A stretch of 64,000 nt of DNA from Azospirillum canadense (lineage in GTDB: Bacteria; Pseudomonadota; Alphaproteobacteria; Azospirillales; Azospirillaceae). The stretch covers positions 558,001 through 622,000 of the forward strand of contig NZ_JAOQNG010000002.1 in assembly GCF_025961225.1 (NCBI RefSeq), written 5' to 3'. Positions 43,301 to 50,687 of this stretch are shown in pieces (position 1 is the first letter of the stretch; the number at the start of each line of letters is the position of its first letter). The position numbers were made by a program, and so were the translations under genes. The notes under the pieces were generated by a model. The model saw only the letters and a list, made by a program, of their open reading frames with translations. It made no database searches and was not told the DNA's origin.

Positions 43301-43482
43301 GCACTGGGTCGGAGCTGCGCCAGCCGTTGGGCTACGCCATGGTCGGCGGGCTGCTGGTGTCGCAGCTGATGACTCTCTACACCACGCCGGTGATCTACCT
43401 CGCCTTCGACCGGCTGACCCGCCGCCGGCCATCGGAAAACGCGTCGGAACCGGTCCCCGAGGTGGTCACCGCGGGTCGTTGA
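40366..43482 (+). CDS. RND multidrug efflux pump (MdtB/AcrB-type HAE1 family)
   Basis: A 1038-residue inner-membrane proton-driven pump. Twelve helices and two large periplasmic loops follow the standard RND layout: N-terminal FIRRPIATALLMAALLLAGVAAYPLLPVAPLPQ-like helix, TM4 with the proton-relay DD pair (VGFVVDDAIVMIENI), TM-adjacent GRLFREFAVTITL, and the second-half IGIVKKNGIMLVDFAL. It best fits MdtB/MdtC-like pumps, which usually work as heteromers, but only one pump gene is present. ATG 40366 is fused to the adaptor stop (ATGA). Its 3' end overlaps the convergent cupin gene by 17 bases. Confidence 0.93.
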   Translation: MNISAPFIRRPIATALLMAALLLAGVAAYPLLPVAPLPQVDFPTIQVSASLPGASPETMAATVAQPLERQFAEIPGVTQLTSTSTLGNTQVTVQFVLDRNIDGAAQDVQTAINAAGGQLPKNLPSPPTYRKVNPADSPVLILAVHSDALPITQVDDYADTRLAQQISQIPGVSQVTIGGEQKPSVRIQVDPAKIAGLGLSLEDLRGVIATATVNGPKGNINGPSRSFTIYDNDQLTKAEPWNDVIVAYRNGAPVRIRDIGQAVEAPENDQEAGWQNGQRGVLLIVFKQPGANVIDTVDRIKAELPRLTASIPPSVHTEIMSDRTQTIRASVEDVQFTLLLTIALVVMVIFLFLRNVPATVIPGVTVPLSLAATLGLMFVCGYSLDNLSLMALTIAVGFVVDDAIVMIENIYRHIEDGVPPFEAALQGAGEIGFTIISISLSLVAVFIPLLLMGGIVGRLFREFAVTITLTIVVSALVSLTLTPMMSARLLKDEQKARHGALYRAVERGFDGILSAYRMGLDVVLRHQVITLLFFAATVGLTGWLFVTIPKGFFPQQDTGLIIGQTQGPQDVSFAAMSRMQEQVGAIIGKDPDVATWVGTVGAVGGLPGNMGRFFITLKPRGQRKASADAIINRLRPQVAQVRGVRLYLQAAQDINIGGRASNAQYQYTLQDANLDELNSWAPKVLARLGTLPELRDLSSDQQTNATTATLTIDRDQAARFGIQPQLIDDTLYDAFGQRQVTQYFTQTNSYHVILEVSPDLQGMTGTLERLYLHSPTTGQQVPLSALVKISTRPITYLSINHQGQFPAVTLSFNLAPNVSLSQATQAIDTAMREIGAPAALVGSFQGTAQAFQDSLGSVPTLIAAALVVVYIILGVLYESTVHPLTILSTLPSAGLGALTTLWLAGMPFDVIGLIGLILLIGIVKKNGIMLVDFALAAERERGLPPQDAIREACLLRFRPILMTTMAALLGGVPLMLGTGTGSELRQPLGYAMVGGLLVSQLMTLYTTPVIYLAFDRLTRRRPSENASEPVPEVVTAGR

Positions 43483-43882
43483 CGGTCAGGTCCTTCTCCG
43501 CCGTGTCGACCACGAAGACGGCGAGGAGCTTGGCCGGGCGGCTGTCGCTGGCGTTGGCGCTGACGCCGTGGTGGTCGCCCGGCAGCTCCGTGAAGTTCTC
43601 GCCGGCCTGGAAGGTCTTTTCGGGGCCGTCGTTGACCTTGCTGCGGATGGCCCCCTCCAGCACGGTGGCGTAGATGATCGCCGATTTCGCGTGAGTGTGG
43701 GCGGGCGAGAAGCCGCCCGGGCCATATTCGACGAGCACGCCCTTGATGCTCTTGCCCGGGACGTCGGGCAGCGGATGCTCGTAGACCTGGGTCACCTTGG
43801 CGTTCTTAGCCTGAGGCGTGTCGGCCAGGGCGGCGCCGAAGGGCAGCGCGGCGAGCGCCAGCGTGCAGAGAATGCGGTTCAT
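43466..43882 (-). CDS. Exported cupin-domain protein
   Basis: A 138-residue protein with a signal peptide (TLALAALPFGAALAD) and a single cupin domain (GPGGFSPAHTHAKSAIIYATVLEGAIRSKV, later LPGDHHGVSANAS) with metal-ligand-like His residues. The molecular role is unknown; small periplasmic cupins are often linked to oxidoreductases. It lies 31 bases downstream of the NAD(P)-binding protein gene and is probably co-transcribed with it. Confidence 0.85.
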   Translation of the reverse strand: MNRILCTLALAALPFGAALADTPQAKNAKVTQVYEHPLPDVPGKSIKGVLVEYGPGGFSPAHTHAKSAIIYATVLEGAIRSKVNDGPEKTFQAGENFTELPGDHHGVSANASDSRPAKLLAVFVVDTAEKDLTVNDPR

Positions 43883-43913
43883 GGCTCAACTCCTTTGCGT
43901 GAATGGCCGGGGC

Positions 43914-44663
43914 TTAGGCCTTTGAGCGGCGCAGCCAGTCGTCCAGGCCGATGCGGCCAAGGCGCGCCGGGCCGGTCGGAACCAGCGACTGCTCCACCAC
44001 GCGCCCGCCGAAGTAGCGCGGCTCTGCGGCGCTGACGACCACGCGCGTGTCGCCCACCGCCTTAAGATAGCGCCGGATGATGTCGGGGAAGGGCGCGCGC
44101 TCCGGGCCGGCGATGTCAATGGTGCCATTAAACGGGGCCGCGAGCGCCGTTTCCGCCAGGATGGCCGCGACCTCCTCGGCCGCGATCGGCTGGAAGAGCA
44201 CGGGAGCGATGCGCACCTGGTCGCCGTCCGCGTGGCCGTCGGCGAGCATGGGGAGGAATTCCAGGAACTGGGTGGCGCGGACGATGGTGTAGGGGATGCC
44301 GGACTCCTTGATCAGACGTTCCTGCTCCACCTTGGCGCGGAAATAGCCGAGGTCGGACACGCCGTCGGTGCCGACGATGGACAGGGCGACGTGGTGCTTG
44401 ACCCCGGCCTTCTTCTCCGCCGCAGCGAGGTTGCGCCCGGAGGTGTGGAAGAAGTCCATCACCGGCCTGTCCTCGAAGGAGGGCGCGTTGACGACGTCGA
44501 CGACGACGGCCGCGCCGGCCAGCGCCTCATCCAACCCCTGCCCCGTCAGGGCGTTGACGCCCGTGCTGGGCGACGCAGCGACGACGTCATGGCCGGTACC
44601 CCGCAAAATCGCGACGATCTTGGACCCGATCAGCCCCGTACCACCGACAACGACGATCTTCAT
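43914..44663 (-). CDS. NAD(P)-binding (NmrA/atypical SDR-like) oxidoreductase
   Basis: A 249-residue atypical short-chain dehydrogenase with an N-terminal dinucleotide-binding motif (KIVVVGGTGLIGSKIV). Substitution of the usual Y-x-x-x-K by YFRAKVEQERLIKESGIPYTIVRATQF places it with NmrA/YwnB-like proteins. ATG 44663 follows GGAGGG. Two strong palindromes lie just upstream (44713-44782), so expression is probably switched by a dedicated repressor. The substrate is unknown; quinone or stress-related functions are known in relatives. Confidence 0.87.
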   Translation of the reverse strand: MKIVVVGGTGLIGSKIVAILRGTGHDVVAASPSTGVNALTGQGLDEALAGAAVVVDVVNAPSFEDRPVMDFFHTSGRNLAAAEKKAGVKHHVALSIVGTDGVSDLGYFRAKVEQERLIKESGIPYTIVRATQFLEFLPMLADGHADGDQVRIAPVLFQPIAAEEVAAILAETALAAPFNGTIDIAGPERAPFPDIIRRYLKAVGDTRVVVSAAEPRYFGGRVVEQSLVPTGPARLGRIGLDDWLRRSKA

Positions 44664-44712
44664 GAACGAACCCTCCGGTCTGTCGGCACCGCGTGCCGTG
44701 TTGCGACGCTTC

Positions 44713-44782
44713 AATAACGCAGACTGTAGATGTCCGCGTTATTGGGTGCAAGCGGAAAACGCAGACTTACTCAGTCTGCGTT
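44713..44782. promoter_or_regulatory. Paired operator palindromes with AACGCAGAC half-sites
   Basis: Site 1 (44713-44743) has 12-base arms AATAACGCAGAC / GTCCGCGTTATT (one mismatch) around seven bases. Site 2 (44758-44782) has perfect 10-base arms AACGCAGACT / AGTCTGCGTT around five bases. Their centres are about 42 bases apart, four helical turns, so two bound dimers would face the same side of the DNA. They sit 50-120 bases upstream of the NAD(P)-binding protein start. No repressor gene is adjacent in this window. Confidence 0.65.
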
Positions 44783-44815
44783 ATTCGTCCGGCTGGGGAT
44801 AGGACGGGACCGGCG

Positions 44816-45790
44816 TCAGCCGGGCGTGCGCCTGGCGGCGACGGACTCCGCGAGGATGCAGAGCAGTTCGAACATCAGGGTCGCGGCGGTGATCGCGGTG
44901 CCGCCGGAGGGGTCGAAGGGCGGCGACACCTCGACGAGGTCGACGCCGATCAGGTTGAGGCCCCGCGCCATTCGGATCATAGCCTGCGCCTCCCGCGTCG
45001 TCAGGCCGCCGATTTCCGGCGTGCCGGTGCCGGGGGCGAAGCAGGGGTCGAGGACGTCGATGTCGAAGGTCAGGTAGGTGGGCTGGCTGCCGACGATGGC
45101 ACGCGCCTCCTCCATGACGTCCTTGGCGCCGCGCTCCACGAACTCCTCGATGAAGATCATGCGGATGCCCGCGGCCTTCGCGAAGTCGTAGTTGGCCGCG
45201 TCGGAGATGGCGCCGCGCAGGCCGATCTGCACCATGCGCCTGGGGTCGAGCAGCCCCTCCTCCACCGCGCGCCGGAAGGGGGTGCCGTGGTTGTAGCGGT
45301 TGCCGAAGAAGCTGTCGTAGGTGTCGGAATGGGCGTCGAAATGGATCAGCCCGACCGGGCCATCCGTCACCAGGCCGTCCGCCACCAACCCACGCAGGAT
45401 CGGCAGCGTGATCAGGTGGTCGCCGCCGACCGTGAGCGGCGCGGCGCCGGCCCGGCGGACGCCGGCGTAGAAGCCGGCGACGCTCTCCAGGGTTTCGTTC
45501 AGGTTCAGCGGGTTGATCGGCGCGTCGCCGCAGTCGCCGACGCGGACGAGGTCGAAGGGCGACACCCCCGTGGCGTGGTGGACGCGGCGCACGATGCTCG
45601 ACTGGTTGCGCACCTCGCGCGGGCCGTGCCGCGTGCCGGGGCGGTTCGTCGTGCCGCCGTCGAAGGGCACGCCGACCAGGGCGATGTCCACCTCCTCCGG
45701 CGTCGCCACGGGAAGCCGCATGAAGGTCGGCATGCCGGCGAAGCGCGGAACGACGCCGGAATCGAGGGGCTGGAAGTCCTTGTCGGTCAT
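44816..45790 (-). CDS. Ureohydrolase (agmatinase/guanidinobutyrase-like), copy 1
   Basis: A 324-residue arginase-superfamily hydrolase that cleaves a guanidino group to urea. All metal-ligand motifs are intact: TVGGDHLITLP, HFDAHSDTYD and TFDIDVLDPCFAPGTGTPEIGG. It resembles guanidinobutyrase/guanidinopropionase more than true arginase, but specificity cannot be fixed from sequence; nickel-dependent guanidine hydrolases also belong here. It lies seven bases downstream of a chimeric ORF carrying the end of a creatininase, and divergent from a LysR gene. Confidence 0.9.
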   Translation of the reverse strand: MTDKDFQPLDSGVVPRFAGMPTFMRLPVATPEEVDIALVGVPFDGGTTNRPGTRHGPREVRNQSSIVRRVHHATGVSPFDLVRVGDCGDAPINPLNLNETLESVAGFYAGVRRAGAAPLTVGGDHLITLPILRGLVADGLVTDGPVGLIHFDAHSDTYDSFFGNRYNHGTPFRRAVEEGLLDPRRMVQIGLRGAISDAANYDFAKAAGIRMIFIEEFVERGAKDVMEEARAIVGSQPTYLTFDIDVLDPCFAPGTGTPEIGGLTTREAQAMIRMARGLNLIGVDLVEVSPPFDPSGGTAITAATLMFELLCILAESVAARRTPG

Positions 45791-45797
45791 GATGTCA

Positions 45798-46334
45798 TCA
45801 GGCTCCGAATTCCGACTGCACCGCCTTGGTGATGCGCGCGACGTGGTCGTCCAGAAGAAGCTGCCCCTTCTCCGCCGACGACCCCTGCGCGCGGGCCAGG
45901 ACGCCGGACGCCGGGACGAAGCCCTCCGGCACCGGATAGCGGTCGTAGGTGGGGAACTTGGCCGGGCCGTCCGACGGCACCTTGTCCATGTCCACCAGAT
46001 CCGGCCGCAGGAGGAGCATCAGCGACGTCTCCAGCAAACTGGCATGCTCCAGTTCGGTTCCGGGGAAACCTTCCGGGAACAGCGCGTCCAGCGTGTCGCC
46101 GCGCGCCATCGCCGCCATGACGTTGGCGCGGTCGTCCTCGAACTTCATGTCGACGGTAAGGCCAAGCTCCTTGAAATAGCCCTTGTCCATGGCGACGAAG
46201 GCCGGCGCGAAGCCCGGCCATGTGGGGGCGAGCACGCGGATGCTGTCGGCGGCCAGGGCCGGCGCGGAAACCGTGGTGAAAAGCAGGGCAGCGGCGGCAA
46301 GGTGACGGGCGGCAAGGCGATGGACCGGGAGCAT
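45798..46334 (-). CDS. Chimeric ORF: ABC binding-protein N-terminus fused to creatininase C-terminus
   Basis: A 178-residue ORF. Residues 1-29 are a signal peptide. Residues 30-79 match the start of SsuA/TauA/NMT1-type binding proteins (SIRVLAPTWPGFAPAFVAMDK, GYFKELGLTVDMKF). From about residue 80 the sequence instead matches the last ~100 residues of creatininase (ALFPEGFPGTELEHASLLE, TSLMLLLRPDLVDMDKV, SGVLARAQGSSAEKGQLLLD). The usual creatininase N-terminal metal site is absent, as are the binding-protein C-terminal lobe, permease and ATPase. An in-frame deletion joining two genes of a former transport/creatininase operon explains this best. The product is probably non-functional in either original role. 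Confidence 0.8.
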   Translation of the reverse strand: MLPVHRLAARHLAAAALLFTTVSAPALAADSIRVLAPTWPGFAPAFVAMDKGYFKELGLTVDMKFEDDRANVMAAMARGDTLDALFPEGFPGTELEHASLLETSLMLLLRPDLVDMDKVPSDGPAKFPTYDRYPVPEGFVPASGVLARAQGSSAEKGQLLLDDHVARITKAVQSEFGA

Positions 46335-46385
46335 CGGTGGACCCTTTTCGTTGGAGCACGCTTGCGCCCATCATCACCGGCGGTT

Positions 46386-46437
46386 ACATCGGCAAAAATC
46401 TCTTTTAATGAACGGATACATCGAAAACTGCCGATGT
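46386..46437. promoter_or_regulatory. LysR-type operator region
   Basis: In the 123-base divergent gap, ACATCGGCA (46386-46394) is repeated in inverse as TGCCGATGT (46429-46437), and a third half-site gives ACATCG-N8-CGATGT (46418-46437). This dyad arrangement next to a divergently transcribed LysR gene is typical of LysR recognition and activation sites and would control both the LysR gene and the chimeric ORF/ureohydrolase unit. Confidence 0.55.
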
Positions 46438-46457
46438 GTCGGCAGCGGGGGGCAGGC

Positions 46458-47360
46458 ATGAGACGGCTGGACAACATCGACCTGCGGCTGCTGCGCGTCT
46501 TCGTGACGCTGGCGGAGTCCGGGGGCTTTGCGGACGCGCAGATCGCGCTGAACCTGTCCCAGCCGACGCTGAGCACCCATCTGGCGGCGCTGGAACGCAA
46601 GCTGGGCGAACCGCTGTGCGAGCGCGGGCGCCGCGGCTTCCGCCTGACCGAGTTCGGTGAGGCGACCTACGAGGCCGCCAAGCGGCTGTTCGCGGAGATC
46701 GACGCCTTCCAGGCGCGCATCGGCCGCAACCGGGGCAAGCTGACCGGGCGGCTGCGCATCGGCATCGTGGACGGCGTCGTCACCTCCCCGGCGCTGGGCA
46801 TCCACGGCGCGCTGGGGCGCTATCGCGCGTATGCCAGCGACGTGTTCATCGACCTGGTCCAGGGAACCCCGGCGGAGCTGGAAAGCGCGGTCGCCGAGGG
46901 CACGCGGGACCTCGTCATCGGGCCCATGTCGCAGAAGGTGCCGGGGCTGACCTACGTGCCGATCTACCGCGAGCCGCACGCGCTCTATTGCGGCCGCCAG
47001 CACCCGCTGTTCGACCTGCCCGAATCCCACATCGACCGCGCGGCCATCGAGGAGGCGGCCTTTTCGGTGCGCGGCTACCGGCATTTCGACGACCTCTACC
47101 GCACCGACCACCCGCGTCCGTCGGGCACCGTGATGCACATGGAGGCGCAGGTCATGATGATCCTGTCCGGCGGCTTCATCGGCTTCCTGCCCCGCCACAT
47201 CGGCGACTTCTGGGCGGAGCGCGGCGACATGCGCGCGCTGAAGCCAAGCCTGTACAACTTCGCATCCCAGCATTTCGCCGCGACGCGCAGCAACGACGCC
47301 CAGCGGTCGCTGGTGCAATCCTTCCTGAAGGAGATCAAGAAACAGGCGGCGGTGAGTTGA
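46458..47360 (+). CDS. LysR-family transcriptional regulator, copy 1
   Basis: A 300-residue LysR regulator. The N-terminal winged HTH (NIDLRLLRVFVTLAESGGFADAQIALNLSQPTLSTHLAALERKLG) is followed by a periplasmic-binding-type effector domain (about residues 90-295). ATG 46458 is used, as longer in-frame readings overlap the divergent gene. It is closely similar over its whole length to the LysR at 52867-53769, including LCERGR-GFRLTE. Divergent orientation from the ureohydrolase unit suggests it regulates that unit. Confidence 0.92.
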   Translation: MRRLDNIDLRLLRVFVTLAESGGFADAQIALNLSQPTLSTHLAALERKLGEPLCERGRRGFRLTEFGEATYEAAKRLFAEIDAFQARIGRNRGKLTGRLRIGIVDGVVTSPALGIHGALGRYRAYASDVFIDLVQGTPAELESAVAEGTRDLVIGPMSQKVPGLTYVPIYREPHALYCGRQHPLFDLPESHIDRAAIEEAAFSVRGYRHFDDLYRTDHPRPSGTVMHMEAQVMMILSGGFIGFLPRHIGDFWAERGDMRALKPSLYNFASQHFAATRSNDAQRSLVQSFLKEIKKQAAVS

Positions 47361-47438
47361 GGGCTGGTCAGTTCATTGCGAGAATTTTCTATTGTCATTC
47401 CCGCGAAGACTCTTATGCGCTGACTTTGGCCGCTTTCT

Positions 47439-47461
47439 CCCTCTCCCCAGAGGGGAGAGGG
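47439..47461. repeat. Intergenic palindrome (CCCTCTCCCC-aga-GGGGAGAGGG)
   Basis: Perfect 10-base inverted repeat with a 3-base loop, 78 bases after the LysR stop. The sequence is identical to the unit at 16979-17001, so the element is mobile or actively spread in this genome. The rest of the gap 47361-47591 shows no gene. Confidence 0.75.
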
Positions 47462-47591
47462 GATTAAGTCAGTGCCTCTGGAACGATCGCTCGGCCGCTG
47501 CACCTGCCCTCCGAAAGAGTTCTGCGGATAGCGCCATCCCGGCACGGGATTTGCGCGGGGTCCGGCCAGACACGATCAGTGGAGGCCGGGC

Positions 47592-47777
47592 ATGACGGGG
47601 AATCTTCGCGGCGGTCGGTCCTTTTTCGGCGGCTTTGGTGTCCTTTCGACGATGCTGCGCCGTTTCAGCGATGGCCGAGAAGACGTTGCCTACCAAGCGT
47701 TTCGGCGTGCGGTGGAGGCGGGCGACGACGAAGGGGCGGCGCGGCTGGCTGCGCTGTTCTGGAACGGGCGGCGTTGA
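47592..47777 (+). CDS. Small hypothetical protein
   Basis: A 61-residue ORF (ends AARLAALFWNGRR) with GGAGG seven bases before its ATG, lying in a 570-base interval that is otherwise empty. It is basic, with a helical second half. I do not recognise it. The good ribosome-binding site is the main support; GC-rich DNA produces chance ORFs of this size. Confidence 0.4.
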   Translation: MTGNLRGGRSFFGGFGVLSTMLRRFSDGREDVAYQAFRRAVEAGDDEGAARLAALFWNGRR

Positions 47778-47930
47778 CCATCCGGCGGGTGCGCGTCTGG
47801 CGATGTTTTGTGCACCGGCATCCGGCACGCGCACTCCGAGGGTCAAAGGCCGCTTTGAGTGTTTCGTAACCTCCGGGCGCGCCCGACCTGCGACCCTGTC
47901 GGAAACACAAAAGGCGAGGCTAAAGGGACG

Positions 47931-48863
47931 ATGGCTGGGAAGATCCTGTTTTCGAGCGACATCGACGATCCGGCCGCCTGGGCGGCTGCGGTGCGCGCGC
48001 TGCGCCCGGACCTGGAGGTGGTGGACTGGCGCGCGGTGACGGAGCCGGAGGCGTTCGAGTTCGCGCTGCTGTGGAAGCCGCCGCCGGGCGGGCTCGGCCC
48101 ATACCGCAACCTGAAGGCCATCCAGTCGCTGGGGGCGGGGATCAACCAGCTGGACCTTTCCACCCTGCCACCAGGCCTGCCGCTCGCCCGGCTGATCGAC
48201 CCGCTTCTGACGGAGACGATGGTCGATTACGCAGTGACCGCCGTCTACCGCCATTTCCGCGGCTTCGACCGCTTCGAACGGCAGGGGCGCGAGCGCCGCT
48301 GGGCGCATGAGGAGCCACCGGCGAAGGACGACTTCCCGGTCGGGGTGCTGGGGCTGGGCGTGCTCGGCGGTGCGGTGGCGCAGCGCATCCGGGCGGTGGG
48401 CTTTCCGGTGACGGGCTGGTCGCGCTCGCGCCACCCCATCAACGGAATCGAGGTGTACGCAGGAGAGGAGGAACTGCCGGCCTTCCTGGCCTCGGCGCGG
48501 GCTTTCGTCTGCGTGCTGGCCCTGACGGAGCAGACCGCCGGTATCCTGAACCGCGAGACGATGGGCGCCATGCCGGCCAGAAGCTATGTCATCAACATGG
48601 GCCGCGGCGGTCATCTGGTGGAAGCCGATCTGGCGGCGTTGGTCCGCGCCGGCCACATCGCCGGGGCGACGCTGGACGTCCTGTCGCAGGAGCCTGTGCC
48701 GGCCGACCACCCCTTCTACGACCTGCCGGAAATCCTGGTGACCCCGCACGTCGCGGGCGGCATCGCCCCGCGCAGCGCCGCCCCCATCGTGATCGAGAAT
48801 TTCGACCGCGCCATGACGGGCGCGCCGCTGCTGAACCTCGTGGACCCGGCGCGCGGCTATTGA
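47931..48863 (+). CDS. D-2-hydroxyacid dehydrogenase (glyoxylate/hydroxypyruvate reductase A-like)
   Basis: A 310-residue NAD(P)-dependent dehydrogenase of the GhrA type. It has the dinucleotide motif GVLGLGVLGGAVAQRI, the substrate/cofactor segment SYVINMGRGGHLVEADL with the catalytic Arg region, and the catalytic His in TPHVAGGIAP. It reduces glyoxylate, hydroxypyruvate or related 2-oxoacids. ATG 47931 follows AAAGGGA; a longer in-frame start at 47859 has no site. It converges on the TauD-type gene with 19 bases between. Confidence 0.9.
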   Translation: MAGKILFSSDIDDPAAWAAAVRALRPDLEVVDWRAVTEPEAFEFALLWKPPPGGLGPYRNLKAIQSLGAGINQLDLSTLPPGLPLARLIDPLLTETMVDYAVTAVYRHFRGFDRFERQGRERRWAHEEPPAKDDFPVGVLGLGVLGGAVAQRIRAVGFPVTGWSRSRHPINGIEVYAGEEELPAFLASARAFVCVLALTEQTAGILNRETMGAMPARSYVINMGRGGHLVEADLAALVRAGHIAGATLDVLSQEPVPADHPFYDLPEILVTPHVAGGIAPRSAAPIVIENFDRAMTGAPLLNLVDPARGY

Positions 48864-48882
48864 GTCCGCGCGCCGGTCTTGC

Positions 48883-49764
48883 TCAGGCGGCGTCCGCGAG
48901 GATGGTGGTGCGGTAGAGCAGGCGCAGGTGCCGTTCGTAATCGAAGACCGTCGCCGTGTGCAGGACGGAGCGGTTGTCCCAGACGACCAGGTCGTTCTTT
49001 CGCCAAGCGTGGCGGTACAGGTAGGGAGGTGCCGTGACGTGGGTCTTCAGCCGGTCCAGCAGTGCGGCGCTGTCCTCCAGCGGCATGCCTTCGATCTCCA
49101 CGATCACCTGCGGGCACAGCCAGAGGGATTCGCGGCCGGTGCGCGGGTGGCGGTGGACGAGCGGCTGGCGCACCGGCGGGTATTTGGCCCGCGCCGCGTC
49201 GGACAGCGGCTTGCGCGTCGGGTCCATGGCTTCGAGCTGGCGGTGCAGGTGGTCCCAGCTGTGCACTGCGGTCAGCGTGCGCAGGAGCGCCTTGTCGTCT
49301 TTCGGCAGGGAGTCGAAGGCGGCGGTGCTGTCGGCGAACAGCGTGTCGCCCCCTTCCGGCGGCACCTCCACCGCGTAGAACAGCGCGCCGACGGACGGGG
49401 TGGGCATGTAGGAGTAGTCGAAGTGCCATTCCTCCCGCGCGTTGACGAACAGCGACTTCATCACGCCGTCGACCTTCAAGTTGCCGATCATGATGATTTC
49501 CGGGTGGCCGTCCAGCAGGTGGCTGGAATCGATGTGCGTCTCCGTGTGGCCGAAGCGCCGGCTGCAAGTGACAATGTGCTCCGGCGCCAGCCGCTGGTCG
49601 CGGAAGACGATGACACGGTGGTCGAGATAGGCGCGGTCGATCTCCGCCCACACCGTGTCGGGTAGCGGGCGACTGAGGTCGAGGTTGGTCACCACGACGC
49701 CGTAGCCGGGGCCGACCGGTTCCAACACGAGATGCTTGTATTCGAATTCGGAAAGTCCCGCCAT
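48883..49764 (-). CDS. TauD/TfdA-family Fe(II)/2-oxoglutarate dioxygenase
   Basis: A 293-residue dioxygenase that couples 2-oxoglutarate decarboxylation to substrate hydroxylation. The facial triad is visible: H-x-D in EEWHFDYSY, and the distal His with Arg in NRSVLHTATVFDYERHLRLLYRT. The start is ATG 49764, with GGGAGAG upstream. It is transcribed away from the aldolase/MATE/PhyH unit across a 181-base gap. Relatives act on taurine, 2,4-D, alpha-ketoglutarate-dependent amino acid or sulfonate substrates; the substrate here is not known. Confidence 0.9.
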   Translation of the reverse strand: MAGLSEFEYKHLVLEPVGPGYGVVVTNLDLSRPLPDTVWAEIDRAYLDHRVIVFRDQRLAPEHIVTCSRRFGHTETHIDSSHLLDGHPEIIMIGNLKVDGVMKSLFVNAREEWHFDYSYMPTPSVGALFYAVEVPPEGGDTLFADSTAAFDSLPKDDKALLRTLTAVHSWDHLHRQLEAMDPTRKPLSDAARAKYPPVRQPLVHRHPRTGRESLWLCPQVIVEIEGMPLEDSAALLDRLKTHVTAPPYLYRHAWRKNDLVVWDNRSVLHTATVFDYERHLRLLYRTTILADAA

Positions 49765-49945
49765 CAAAGCTCTCCCAGATTCCCTGTTCCAGCGACTTCA
49801 GCAGGATATCATGGTGGTGGCGCAATGTAGTTTGACCGTTTTCAAATTGTGCTTTCAACAGTGGGGATATTGGCGGCATTGAACTTCAGGCTTTACTGAC
49901 TTAAGCTCGCCGACAACTGACAATTCCAGGGACAGAGACAGGGAC

Positions 49946-50674
49946 ATGGCGGCGATTTCAACCTTCCGGCGGCAATTGGCGGCGGCCTTGCGGCTGGCGG
50001 AACGCTTCGGCCTGAACGAGGGGGTCTGCAACCACTTCAGCGTGCGGCTGCCCGGCGCGGAGGAGTTGTACCTGATCAACCCCATGGGCCTGCACTGGTC
50101 GGAGATCACCGCCAGCCGCCTGCTGCTGTGCGACGGCACCGGCCGGGTGCTGGAAGGCCAGGGGACAGTGGAACCGACGGCCCTGTTCATCCACACCGAG
50201 GGGCACCGGGCGCAGCCCGACGCGGTGTGCATCCTGCACACGCACATGCTGCACGCGACGGCGCTGACCTGCGTGGAGGGCGGGGAGTTGCGCTTCTGCC
50301 ACCAGAATTCACTGCGCTTCTGGAACCGCGTCGCCTACGACGGCAGCTATAACGGCCTCGCCATGGACGCGGAGGAAGGCGGGCGCATCTCCTCCGGCAC
50401 GCAGGGCAAGGACATCGTCTTCCTGGCCCACCACGGCGTCGTCGTGCACGGCCGCAGCGTCGCCGAGGCGTTCCACGACCTGTATTTCCTGGAGCGCGCC
50501 TGCCAGATGCAGGTCGTGGCGGAGTCCACCGGCCGTCCCCTGAAGGACATCCCGCCCGCGGCGGCGGAGCACACCGCCCGCCAGTTCGCGGACCTCGCCA
50601 CCATCGAAGCCGACTACCATTTCGCGGCGCTGGAGCGCGTGCTGCTGCGGGAGGCCCCCGATTACGTCGACTGA
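49946..50674 (+). CDS. Class II aldolase/adducin-family protein
   Basis: A 242-residue zinc-dependent aldolase-fold protein (AraD/FucA family). Zinc-site motifs are LHTHMLHATAL and a later HH pair (FLAHHGVVVHG), with the N-terminal GLNEGVCNHFSVR segment and EPTALFIHTEGH. Family members cleave sugar phosphates, decarboxylate or epimerise; many of unknown substrate occur in catabolic clusters. It begins a tightly packed plus-strand unit with MATE and PhyH genes. Confidence 0.88.
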   Translation: MAAISTFRRQLAAALRLAERFGLNEGVCNHFSVRLPGAEELYLINPMGLHWSEITASRLLLCDGTGRVLEGQGTVEPTALFIHTEGHRAQPDAVCILHTHMLHATALTCVEGGELRFCHQNSLRFWNRVAYDGSYNGLAMDAEEGGRISSGTQGKDIVFLAHHGVVVHGRSVAEAFHDLYFLERACQMQVVAESTGRPLKDIPPAAAEHTARQFADLATIEADYHFAALERVLLREAPDYVD

Positions 50675-50687
50675 CCGCCTGGGCGCT

